Of a stretch of DNA of 8,735 nt, positions 1 through 6,900 are shown piece after piece. The stretch comes from Paludibacter sp. (GTDB lineage: Bacteria; Bacteroidota; Bacteroidia; Bacteroidales; Paludibacteraceae), in assembly GCA_030655595.1 (NCBI GenBank), contig JAUSNQ010000199.1, positions 1-8,735 of the forward strand, in the 5' to 3' direction. Under the pieces are notes generated by a model that saw only the letters and a program-made list of their open reading frames with translations, was not told the origin of the DNA and did not search any database. Both the position numbers and the translations under genes were made by a program. Positions within the stretch are counted from its first letter, which is position 1. Each line of letters begins with the position of its first letter.

Positions 1-1745
1 ATGTCGATCAAGTACCTTATTTTGAAAAAGCTGCTTTTGATTTTGATTTTTTTGATGTACAGAAAATTGAGGTTTTGCGTGGTCCGCAGGGTACGCTTTT
101 TGGAAGAAACAGCATGGGCGGACTAATCAATATCACAACCAAATCACCCCTGGATTATCAGGGAACACATGTGCATCTTACAGCAGGGAATTACGGTCTT
201 TATAAGGTAAATGCCGGTCATTATGAGAAAATCTCAGATCAACTTGGATACAGTATTTCAGCGAACTATTTGCATCAGGATGGTTTTCATACCAATACCA
301 TTCTGAATCAGCGGGTTGATAAACTCGACTCATACGGTTTTCGAATGAAAGTGCAGTACCTGATATCGGCAAGGTGGTCGCTGGATTTTTCGTCAAATGT
401 AGATCAGAGTAGTCAGGGTGGTTATCCATATGCGCCTTATAATAAAGTAACACAAACTGATGGGTCAATCAACTATAACCAGCAAAGCGGGTACGACAGA
501 TACCTGATTTCAAATGCTTTGAAATTGAAGTATGAGGCTTTGAGTTGGGAAATGAACAATACACTTTCGTATCAATTCTTAGATGATAACCAACAGATAG
601 ATCAGGATTTCGGTCCCGACTCCACGTTTTTTGCCGGTCAGTTACAAAAACAACATAACTTTGCCAATGAATTGATTTTTCAATCCAAATCGAATAATCG
701 GTACAGCTGGCTTACAGGCGTTTTTGCTTTTTTGCAGGATGCGGAAAATGTTGTGAATGTGGATAGTTACAAAACGTTTTTGAAATATAGCAAGACTTAT
801 ACGCCCAGAACTACGGGTGCTGCACTTTTTCATCAGTCAAGCTACAAGGTGCTGCCCAACTTTACTTTAACAGCTGGAATTCGCTTCGATTATGAACAGT
901 CGGAAATGGGATATGCTTACCGTGGCGTTGAGGCCAGTGTGTACCAAGCATCGGTAGACACTGTCTTTCCGGTCTTGAAAGATACTGTTGTACTTCCCAA
1001 ACTGGCCATTGCCTATGCGTTGAATGAAAATGTGCATGTATATGCATCCTATGCTACCGGATACAAGCCGGGAGGGTTTAATTCTACTTTTGAACGACCA
1101 GAACATCTGATGTTTAAGAAAGAAATCAGTTATAACTTTGAGATGGGTGTTAAAGCGCAGGTATTTGATTATTTTTTTACGGATTGCTCAGTATTTTATA
1201 CCAATCTTGAAAACCAGCAAATTTACCGGACAGTTCCAAGTGGTCGCGGTTCTTATCTCGACAATTCTGGTTTGTCGAACAACAAAGGGGTTGAGATAAG
1301 CGTTCAAAACAATGCCTATTATGGTTTTGAGGGGATGGTTGCTTATGGCTACACCCATTCCGAAATTCTGGAGTATGTGTTGAGTGAAACAGTCAATTAC
1401 AACAATCATTTTACACCTTATATCCCTCGTCACACCTTCGCCCTGCAGGGTACGCAAAACATCAAAATTGAACATAATAAGTGGATAGACAACATCAAAT
1501 TGAATGTGCTGTATAGTCAAACCGGAGAACTCTACTGGAATCTTTCCAATACATTGAAAGAAGCAAGTTATGGAATTTTAAACGCACGGATTTCTCTGAT
1601 ACAAAAGCATATCCAATTGGATTTCTGGGGAAAAAACCTCACCAATACCAGCTACCATGCTTTCATGTTTGAGTCGGGACCCAATGCGTACGCACAGATG
1701 GGCAAGCCTTTGCAAGTTGGAGTAAATTTATCTTTCAAATTTTAA
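1..1745 (+). CDS. TonB-dependent outer-membrane receptor, siderophore-receptor type (5' end outside window)
   Basis: This gene takes up a chelated metal or similar ligand across the outer membrane using TonB energy. The frame is open from the first complete codon at base 3, giving 580 visible residues. The true start lies upstream, and a TTG at 75 is only an internal leucine. The end of the plug domain is visible at 54-149 as DVQKIEVLRGPQGTLFGRNS followed by MGGLINITTK, the standard plug motif. The rest is a beta-barrel rich in alternating aromatic residues. YASYATGYKPGGFN (1041-1082) and a later NSGLSNNKGVEI segment are typical of FyuA-like siderophore receptors rather than SusC-type glycan receptors, and no SusD partner follows. 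The protein ends in phenylalanine, as expected for the barrel assembly signal. Full-length relatives have about 700-800 residues, so the N-terminus and part of the plug are missing only because of the window edge. It is separated from the MFS gene by 3 bp. The ligand cannot be read from sequence. Confidence 0.93.
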   Translation, partial: VDQVPYFEKAAFDFDFFDVQKIEVLRGPQGTLFGRNSMGGLINITTKSPLDYQGTHVHLTAGNYGLYKVNAGHYEKISDQLGYSISANYLHQDGFHTNTILNQRVDKLDSYGFRMKVQYLISARWSLDFSSNVDQSSQGGYPYAPYNKVTQTDGSINYNQQSGYDRYLISNALKLKYEALSWEMNNTLSYQFLDDNQQIDQDFGPDSTFFAGQLQKQHNFANELIFQSKSNNRYSWLTGVFAFLQDAENVVNVDSYKTFLKYSKTYTPRTTGAALFHQSSYKVLPNFTLTAGIRFDYEQSEMGYAYRGVEASVYQASVDTVFPVLKDTVVLPKLAIAYALNENVHVYASYATGYKPGGFNSTFERPEHLMFKKEISYNFEMGVKAQVFDYFFTDCSVFYTNLENQQIYRTVPSGRGSYLDNSGLSNNKGVEISVQNNAYYGFEGMVAYGYTHSEILEYVLSETVNYNNHFTPYIPRHTFALQGTQNIKIEHNKWIDNIKLNVLYSQTGELYWNLSNTLKEASYGILNARISLIQKHIQLDFWGKNLTNTSYHAFMFESGPNAYAQMGKPLQVGVNLSFKF

Positions 1746-1748
1746 TCC

Positions 1749-2954
1749 ATGAAGCTAAAATTCCCGACCCTATTCAGTTTATACATTGCGCAATCAATCC
1801 CCATGAGTTTCTTTTCAACCGTGGTACCTGTCATCATGCGTCAGGAACATTATTCGTTGGAGTCAATCGGGTTGCTGCAATTGGTAAAACTCCCCTGGAT
1901 ATTTAAGTTCTTATGGGCACCTCTGGTTGATAATAACGCTTCGAACAGACAACAACTCAGAAAATGGATTGTGCTTTCAGAATTATTTTATGCTTTTGTC
2001 ATCCTGAGCATCAGTTTTTTTAGCTTGCAAACCGATTTTAAATTGATCATCATCCTGATGATTATTGCTTTTGTTGCGTCAGCGACTCAGGACATTGCTA
2101 CTGACATTTTTGCTATCCGCGTTTTGAAACCAGAAGAAAAATCGATAGGGAATGGCATACAATCAGGCGGTAGTTTTATTGGAAGTTTATTTGGAACCGG
2201 AGTTTTACTGCTAGCCTATTACTACCTCGGCTGGCAGTATTTATTGTGGATATTGGCGGCTTTTGTGATATTCGCCATAGCTCCGCTTTTAATATATAAA
2301 CCTGATCATGATTTGTCGGTTGTGAATAAAGTGCGGGTAAAACCAATCGATATCCTGCTGTTTTTCAAGGAGAAGTTTGCCAGAAAAAGATTGCTTGTCC
2401 TGATTTTTTACTATTCCGGACTAATCGGAATTTTGGCCATGTTAAAGCCTTATATGGTTGATTTGGGATACAATGTGAAAGAAATTGGTTTTATGTCGGG
2501 GATTGTCGGGACTGCTGTTGCGGCATCTTGTGCATTGCTGGGCGGACTTATCGTTAAATCTATCGGAAGAAAACCGGCTATTTATCTTTTTGCGCTGATT
2601 AATTTATCGGCAGGGATTTTCTTTTATTTCATATCAATGCAAACACCATCCATCGTGGAGCTTTATGCAGGTATTTGTTTGCTGTGGGGAGCTTATGGAT
2701 TATCTACGGTCATTATCTATACGACCTCTATGGATGCTGTGCGACCCAGCAGTGCCGGTACTGACTTTACCGTGCAAATCGTAATTACCCATTTAAGTTC
2801 CCTGTTGATAGCGGTTTATAGTGGGAAAATTGGAGATTTAATCGGGTATAACGGTCTGTTTGGATTTGAAGTGGTGTTATCGGTCATCTCACTATTGATT
2901 TTATTTTTTGTATATCCGGTAAAATTGAAGTTATGGAAATCAACAGCGTCTTAA
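1749..2954 (+). CDS. MFS transporter, AmpG / RhtX-FptX-like inner-membrane importer
   Basis: This 401-residue polytopic inner-membrane protein has about 12 hydrophobic segments, the usual size for a major facilitator. The N-terminal QSIPMSFFSTVVPVIMRQ (15-32), LPWIFKFLWAPLVD (48-61) and SATQDIATDIFAI (111-123) match the conserved pattern of the AmpG and RhtX/FptX branch, as does the late MDAVRPSSAGTDFTVQ (328-343). Known members carry muropeptides (AmpG) or whole ferric siderophores (RhtX, FptX) into the cytoplasm without an ABC permease. Here the gene starts 3 bp after a siderophore-type TonB receptor, which favours a siderophore or other receptor-delivered ligand. A tetrapyrrole is possible given the following hemN. 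The 3' end overlaps hemN by 22 bp in another frame, implying cotranscription and probable translational coupling. There is no clear ribosome-binding site, as is usual in this phylum. The family is secure; the substrate is inferred. Confidence 0.9.
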   Translation: MKLKFPTLFSLYIAQSIPMSFFSTVVPVIMRQEHYSLESIGLLQLVKLPWIFKFLWAPLVDNNASNRQQLRKWIVLSELFYAFVILSISFFSLQTDFKLIIILMIIAFVASATQDIATDIFAIRVLKPEEKSIGNGIQSGGSFIGSLFGTGVLLLAYYYLGWQYLLWILAAFVIFAIAPLLIYKPDHDLSVVNKVRVKPIDILLFFKEKFARKRLLVLIFYYSGLIGILAMLKPYMVDLGYNVKEIGFMSGIVGTAVAASCALLGGLIVKSIGRKPAIYLFALINLSAGIFFYFISMQTPSIVELYAGICLLWGAYGLSTVIIYTTSMDAVRPSSAGTDFTVQIVITHLSSLLIAVYSGKIGDLIGYNGLFGFEVVLSVISLLILFFVYPVKLKLWKSTAS

Positions 2955-4312
2955 TAGAAAAATACAATGTTCCTGTGCCCCGATATACCAGTTATCCACC
3001 GGCCAATCAATTTCAGAGTCCGTTCTCAGAGCTGACCTACATCCGGATGATTGAGGAATCAAACACTTGTCTGCCGGAAAACATAGCGATTTATATCCAC
3101 ATTCCTTTTTGCGACAAGATATGCTTTTACTGTGGTTGTAATACGATGTTGTATAAAGGAGAAGATCTCGTAAGAAATTACATCAACGCCCTGAAAACAG
3201 AAATACATCTGCTTGCCGGAAAAATTGATAAGAAACGAAAAGTCTCACAAATTCATTATGGTGGGGGAACTCCCAATGCGATAGATGTCAGCTATATAGA
3301 AGAAATCAACCAAATGCTTTTTGATGTGTTTGATTTTATTCCTCAGCCCGAAATCGCCATTGAGTGTCATCCTGCTCATATAAACGAATTGTATTTGCAA
3401 CGTCTGTTGAATGCGAGGTTCAATCGATTTAGCTTCGGAATTCAGGATTTTAATGTGGAAGTGCTTAAAACCGTGAATCGGGATTTACCGGCGATGCCCG
3501 TGACAGAGATTGTCGCTTTTCTGAAGCGTGAGAATCCTTCTGTTTCAATTAATTTGGATTTTATTTATGGCTTACCGGGACAGACGGTTGCCAGTTTTAA
3601 TGCGACCATGCAAGAGGCCATTGCTATCCAACCCGACCGACTGGTTACTTTTTCATATGCACACGTACCTTGGTTGAAGAAACATCAGCAAATTTTGGAG
3701 AAAAAAGGGCTGTTAACTTCTAACATGAAGATGGATATTTTTCTTTCTTCAAGGGAGTTGTTGCTTCAGTCAGGTTATCAGTCAGTGGGATTAGACCATT
3801 ATGTGTTACCAAGTGACGAATTAAGTATAGCGCTAAATAACAATCAGTTGCATCGGAATTTTCAGGGTTATTGCACCAGGCGGACAACCGGACAAGTTTA
3901 TGCTTTTGGCGTATCGGCAATCAGTCAGTTCGAAAACGGATATTTTCAAAATATAAAAGAAACAACACCGTATATTGATTTATTGAAACAAGGAAAATTG
4001 CCTTTAGAGAAAGGGCTTGTACTGACACCTGAACAGAAAATTATCAGAGCTGTAATTGAACAAATCATGTGTAATAAGATGATTGATCTTCCAGCATTTT
4101 GTGATGAGCAAAAGATAAAATTTGACGATTTTATACGAATTACACAGTTCACGGAACAAAAAATCGAAACATTTTTGTCAGATAATTTAATTGAATTTGA
4201 AAACAAAACATTAATAGTCACTGAGGTTGGTTCGTTTTTTATCCGTAATATTGCAGCGTCATTTGATCCAACGTATCATCAACAAGAAAATCAATATTCA
4301 AAATCGGTTTAG
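2933..4312 (+). CDS. hemN: Oxygen-independent coproporphyrinogen III dehydrogenase (radical SAM HemN)
   Basis: This cytoplasmic radical-SAM enzyme decarboxylates the two propionates of coproporphyrinogen III to vinyl groups, giving protoporphyrinogen IX without oxygen. The protein has 459 residues, essentially the E. coli length. The N-terminal arm carries PRYTSYP (16-22). The cluster motif has Cys60, Cys64 and Cys67 plus the extra Cys69 (CDKICFYCGC), which marks true HemN and distinguishes it from heme chaperone HemW. GGGTP (110-114) is the SAM-binding motif. Tyr54, Glu144, Gln171 and Arg183 align with residues that contact SAM in E. coli HemN. LHRNFQGY (306-313) and the C-terminal FIRNIAASFD (436-445), both typical of HemN, are present. 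The ATG at 2933 gives an N-terminus that reaches the conserved arm and overlaps the upstream MFS gene by 22 bp. A 156-bp gap follows. No residue expected for activity is missing. Confidence 0.97.
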   Translation: MEINSVLIEKYNVPVPRYTSYPPANQFQSPFSELTYIRMIEESNTCLPENIAIYIHIPFCDKICFYCGCNTMLYKGEDLVRNYINALKTEIHLLAGKIDKKRKVSQIHYGGGTPNAIDVSYIEEINQMLFDVFDFIPQPEIAIECHPAHINELYLQRLLNARFNRFSFGIQDFNVEVLKTVNRDLPAMPVTEIVAFLKRENPSVSINLDFIYGLPGQTVASFNATMQEAIAIQPDRLVTFSYAHVPWLKKHQQILEKKGLLTSNMKMDIFLSSRELLLQSGYQSVGLDHYVLPSDELSIALNNNQLHRNFQGYCTRRTTGQVYAFGVSAISQFENGYFQNIKETTPYIDLLKQGKLPLEKGLVLTPEQKIIRAVIEQIMCNKMIDLPAFCDEQKIKFDDFIRITQFTEQKIETFLSDNLIEFENKTLIVTEVGSFFIRNIAASFDPTYHQQENQYSKSV

Positions 4313-4468
4313 AGAATCAAAAACAAAAGGCACCAAAGAAAAGACAAAGTAAAGACAATAGAGTTCTTCGATATATTTATGTTAGTGCATTTTGCAAAAC
4401 CTGTCAAGATCGATAATCCGGATAGGTTTAATCTACCAATTTATTAAAATATTCAAAATCAACAATCT
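4313..4468. other. Intergenic gap between hemN and the aldo/keto reductase gene, with a small dyad
   Basis: This 156-bp A-rich spacer is the only sizeable gap among the six genes, so it is the best place for an internal promoter or terminator. It contains an imperfect inverted repeat (4397-4429, listed separately) and an AT-rich 13-mer (4438-4450) that recurs exactly at the hemG start. I found no convincing pair of Bacteroidota -33 TTTG and -7 TAnnTTTG elements. TAGGTTTA at 4423-4430 is a one-mismatch -7 candidate but lacks a properly spaced TTTG. No plausible coding sequence is visible. Confidence 0.5.
4397..4429. repeat. Imperfect inverted repeat upstream of the aldo/keto reductase gene
   Basis: AAACCTGTC (4397-4405) pairs with GATAGGTTT (4421-4429) over nine positions, one of them a G-U pair, around a 15-nt loop. 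No T tract follows, so it is a weak terminator for the receptor-MFS-hemN unit. It lies about 40-70 bp before the next start codon, which would also suit an operator or 5'-UTR hairpin. Its function is not established. Confidence 0.35.
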
Positions 4469-5458
4469 ATGGACAAGCGTGAATTTATTAAAAAAAGTTT
4501 CGTTGGCGCTATTGCCTTAGCCGCTTCGGGGATGAGTTCAACTTTGCTTGCAGAACAGCCTGCAAAGCCAACAAAAAACAAAACATTAAAAAGAAAGTTA
4601 GGCAAGACAGGATTTGAAATTTTTCCGGTTGTTTATGGCGGGATAGTATCAAGGCAAGACGGCCAACAAGCATCGGACAATTACGTTGCCTGGGCATTGG
4701 ACAGGGGTGTTAATTATTTTGATGTGGCTCCCAGCTACGGAGATGCGGAAGAAAAGCTCGGTATTTCATTAAAACCTTTCCGTAAAAATAATTATCTCGC
4801 CTGCAAAACAACTAAAAGGTTACGTGAAAGTGCCGAGATAGAATTTGAAAAATCACTAAAACTATTACATACAGATTATTTTGATGTTTATCAGATCCAC
4901 AATATCAGTAAACCGGAAGATATTGATCAGATATTTGGTCCAAAAGGTGTTATGGAAATGATAGAAAAGGAAATGACGCGTGGCAGAATCCGCAAAGTAG
5001 GTTTTTCTGCACATTCTCAAGAGCAAGCCCTGCGCGCCATGTCTATGTACGACTTCGATTCATTCATGTTTCCTACCAACTGGCAAATGATAAAACTTGA
5101 CGGTTGGGGAACCAAAGCAGTTCAGGAAGCAAAAAGACGCGGTATGGGAGTTCTCGCTATAAAAGGATTGACGCATCGAAGCTGGATGGAAAACGAAAGA
5201 AACAGTTCCAGGTATCAAAAATCCTGGTGCAAGCCTATTGATGTAGAAAACAAAGAATTTGGAATTGCAGCTCTTAAGTTCACGATTCAAGCAGGAGCAG
5301 ATGTAATTATTCCACCCGGCGATTTTAGGAATTTTTCGTTTTGCGTTGATAATATAGATGAAATCTTAAACAAACCATTATCCAGAAGTGAAAAACAATT
5401 GCTTGACAACGAGTTTCTGGCTGTTAAAGATTATCCGTTTTTCAACCCAAAAACATGA
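4469..5458 (+). CDS. Aldo/keto reductase with Tat-like N-terminal signal
   Basis: This is a 329-residue NAD(P)H-dependent oxidoreductase of the aldo/keto reductase superfamily, with a (beta/alpha)8 barrel. The catalytic tetrad is visible as Asp85 and Tyr90 (NYFDVAPSYG), Lys113 (LACKTTK) and His144 (VYQIHNIS). The barrel begins with RKLGKTGFEIFPVVYGG (42-58). Residues 1-29 resemble a twin-arginine signal: KREFIKKS, then a hydrophobic stretch FVGAIALAASG and SSTLLAEQ as a possible cleavage site. The first arginine of the pair is lysine, a change some Tat substrates tolerate. If the signal works, the enzyme is exported folded with its cofactor; if not, it stays cytoplasmic. It sits between hemN and hemG, 52 bp before hemG, suggesting a link to heme or redox metabolism, but no substrate can be assigned. 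No ribosome-binding site is evident before the ATG. The family call is firm; export and pathway role are inferred. Confidence 0.91.
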   Translation: MDKREFIKKSFVGAIALAASGMSSTLLAEQPAKPTKNKTLKRKLGKTGFEIFPVVYGGIVSRQDGQQASDNYVAWALDRGVNYFDVAPSYGDAEEKLGISLKPFRKNNYLACKTTKRLRESAEIEFEKSLKLLHTDYFDVYQIHNISKPEDIDQIFGPKGVMEMIEKEMTRGRIRKVGFSAHSQEQALRAMSMYDFDSFMFPTNWQMIKLDGWGTKAVQEAKRRGMGVLAIKGLTHRSWMENERNSSRYQKSWCKPIDVENKEFGIAALKFTIQAGADVIIPPGDFRNFSFCVDNIDEILNKPLSRSEKQLLDNEFLAVKDYPFFNPKT

Positions 5459-5514
5459 TCAAACATTTCTGTCTTTCCACCTGCTTTATTGCTTTAATTA
5501 ATTTATTAAAATGA
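5455..5514 (+). CDS. Possible 19-codon coupling or leader peptide between AKR and hemG
   Basis: A short frame begins with an ATG that overlaps the AKR stop (ATGA at 5455-5458) and ends at a TGA that overlaps the hemG start (ATGA at 5511-5514). It would encode MIKHFCLSTCFIALINLLK, a basic start followed by a hydrophobic stretch. It fills the 52-bp gap exactly, so a ribosome could pass from AKR through it to hemG by stop-start coupling. Chance is a real alternative, because a frame of this length is stop-free by chance about four times in ten. No homology is known to me. Confidence 0.2.
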   Translation: MIKHFCLSTCFIALINLLK

Positions 5515-6896
5515 AGACATTACATGCTGATATCGTGATTGTTGGAGCAGGACTTACCGGTCTTACCATGGCTTATTATTTAAATAAAGCAGGAATAAAA
5601 GTGCTACTGCTCGAGCAAAGTGAGCGTGTCGGGGGTGTAATACAAACCAAAATCGAAAACGGATTTACTTTCGAATCCGGTCCAAATACCGGCGTTATCA
5701 GCACAGTGGAACTTGTGCAATTATTTCATGATTTAGAGTTGCAGTTTGAAATTCCGGGAGCAACATCCAAAGCGCGATGGATTTGGAAAAAAGGCAAATG
5801 GCATGCCTTGCCAACCGGGTTAGTTTCAGCAATCAGGACACCCCTTTTTACTTTCAGAGATAAGGTACGCGTATTGTGGGAGCCATTCCGCAAAAAGAAG
5901 AACAAGCCAAACGAATCAATAGCGAAGTTAGTCAAGCGCAGATTAGGAAAAAGTTTTTTGAAGTATGCCGTGGATCCATTTATTTCGGGGATTTATGCCG
6001 GCGATCCCAAGAAGTTGATAACCCGTTTTGCGCTACCCAAACTCTATGCACTTGAAAAGCAATATGGTAGTTTTGTGTGGGGAGCTATCCAAAAAAGGAG
6101 GGAGTCGAAGTCGGAATTGGATAAACAGGTCACCAAGGAAGTGTTTTCTGTAAAAGGAGGTTTGGAAAATCTGATTAGGACTCTGGAGCAATCAATCCCC
6201 CATGAAGCAGTTTTGACAGCCGTGAAATCTGTACAGGTGCATATGATTGAAGATGGCTATCACTGTACTTTCGTGAAGGAAGATCAGGATTACAACATCT
6301 CAGCTCGTAGGGTTGTCACCACAATCGACGGTCATGCCGCACCTGCTCTCTTCCCTTTTATTCATGAAGAAGTGCTGGACAAGATAGCCAATATCCGCTA
6401 TGCGAAAGTCATACAGGTTGTCTTGGGTTATAACAAGTGGAACGGCATAGCTTTGGAGGCTTTTGGAGGCTTGGTGCCTTCCGCTGAAGAAAGAGATATC
6501 TTGGGTGTCCTTTTTCCATCGGCTTTGTTTGAAAATCGTGCACCAAAAGAAGGCGCATTATTGTCGGTATTTATGGGTGGAATAAAACGCCCGGATATAT
6601 TTGAAAAATCAGATGATGAAATCATGGAGATAGTCTTGGAGGAAATTAGAAATATGATGCGATGTAAGCAAAAGCCTGATTTAATCAAGATTTTCAGGTA
6701 TGAAAAAGCTATTCCGCAATATGAAAGCAGTTCAGAGTTGAGACTTTTCACCGTCCATGAAATTGAAAAGACCCATCCTGGTTTGATTATCGCAGGGAAT
6801 GTGCGTGATGGTATCGGCATGTCGGATCGGGTAAAGCAAGCCAAAGATATTACGCAACAAATCATTACCGAAGAGAATCAAGAAGAAAATCAATGA
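5511..6896 (+). CDS. hemG: Protoporphyrinogen IX oxidase, FAD-dependent HemY/PgoX type (hemG in TIGR-style naming)
   Basis: This enzyme removes six electrons from protoporphyrinogen IX to give protoporphyrin IX, the penultimate step of heme synthesis, usually at the membrane surface. It has 461 residues, the usual length for the FAD family and unlike the ~180-residue flavodoxin-type E. coli HemG. The N-terminal dinucleotide fold shows VGAGLTGL (11-18) and VLLLE (31-35), then GFTFESGPNTG (51-61). DPFISGIYAGDP (155-166), the following FALPKLYALEKQYGS (173-187) and VKGGLENL (214-221) are family landmarks. GNVRDGIGMSD near the C-terminus (429-439) is the second FAD-binding motif. The ATG at 5511 places the fold directly at the N-terminus. 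HemN upstream and HemH 4 bp downstream argue for the protoporphyrin route rather than the coproporphyrin (CgoX) route. Characterised HemY enzymes use oxygen, so the electron acceptor in an anaerobe is an open point. Confidence 0.94.
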   Translation: MKTLHADIVIVGAGLTGLTMAYYLNKAGIKVLLLEQSERVGGVIQTKIENGFTFESGPNTGVISTVELVQLFHDLELQFEIPGATSKARWIWKKGKWHALPTGLVSAIRTPLFTFRDKVRVLWEPFRKKKNKPNESIAKLVKRRLGKSFLKYAVDPFISGIYAGDPKKLITRFALPKLYALEKQYGSFVWGAIQKRRESKSELDKQVTKEVFSVKGGLENLIRTLEQSIPHEAVLTAVKSVQVHMIEDGYHCTFVKEDQDYNISARRVVTTIDGHAAPALFPFIHEEVLDKIANIRYAKVIQVVLGYNKWNGIALEAFGGLVPSAEERDILGVLFPSALFENRAPKEGALLSVFMGGIKRPDIFEKSDDEIMEIVLEEIRNMMRCKQKPDLIKIFRYEKAIPQYESSSELRLFTVHEIEKTHPGLIIAGNVRDGIGMSDRVKQAKDITQQIITEENQEENQ

Positions 6897-6900
6897 AATC

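Noticed and set aside
1..126. Forward frame beginning with ATG at base 1 with a hydrophobic, signal-like N-terminus (MSIKYLILKKLLLILIFL).
   Set aside because: It is out of frame with the conserved TonB plug motif encoded by the same bases, which continues into a 580-residue receptor. It stops after 41 codons.
75..1745. Receptor gene starting at the TTG at 75.
   Set aside because: The frame is open to the left edge, and residues before 75 (DVQKIEVLRG) are conserved plug sequence, so the TTG is an internal leucine.
2933..4312. HemW-type heme chaperone.
   Set aside because: The fourth cysteine (Cys69), the PRYTSYP arm, LHRNFQGY and the HemN C-terminal domain are all present, and HemW lacks these.
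4423..4430. Bacteroidota -7 promoter element TAGGTTTA before the aldo/keto reductase.
   Set aside because: The last base departs from TAnnTTTG and no TTTG occurs at the expected 19-21 bp upstream; the nearest TTTG (4391-4394) is 28 bp away.
5511..6896. Coproporphyrinogen oxidase (CgoX) of the coproporphyrin-dependent pathway.
   Set aside because: That route would need a HemQ/ChdC decarboxylase and would not need HemN. Here a full HemN precedes it, so the protoporphyrin route fits better.
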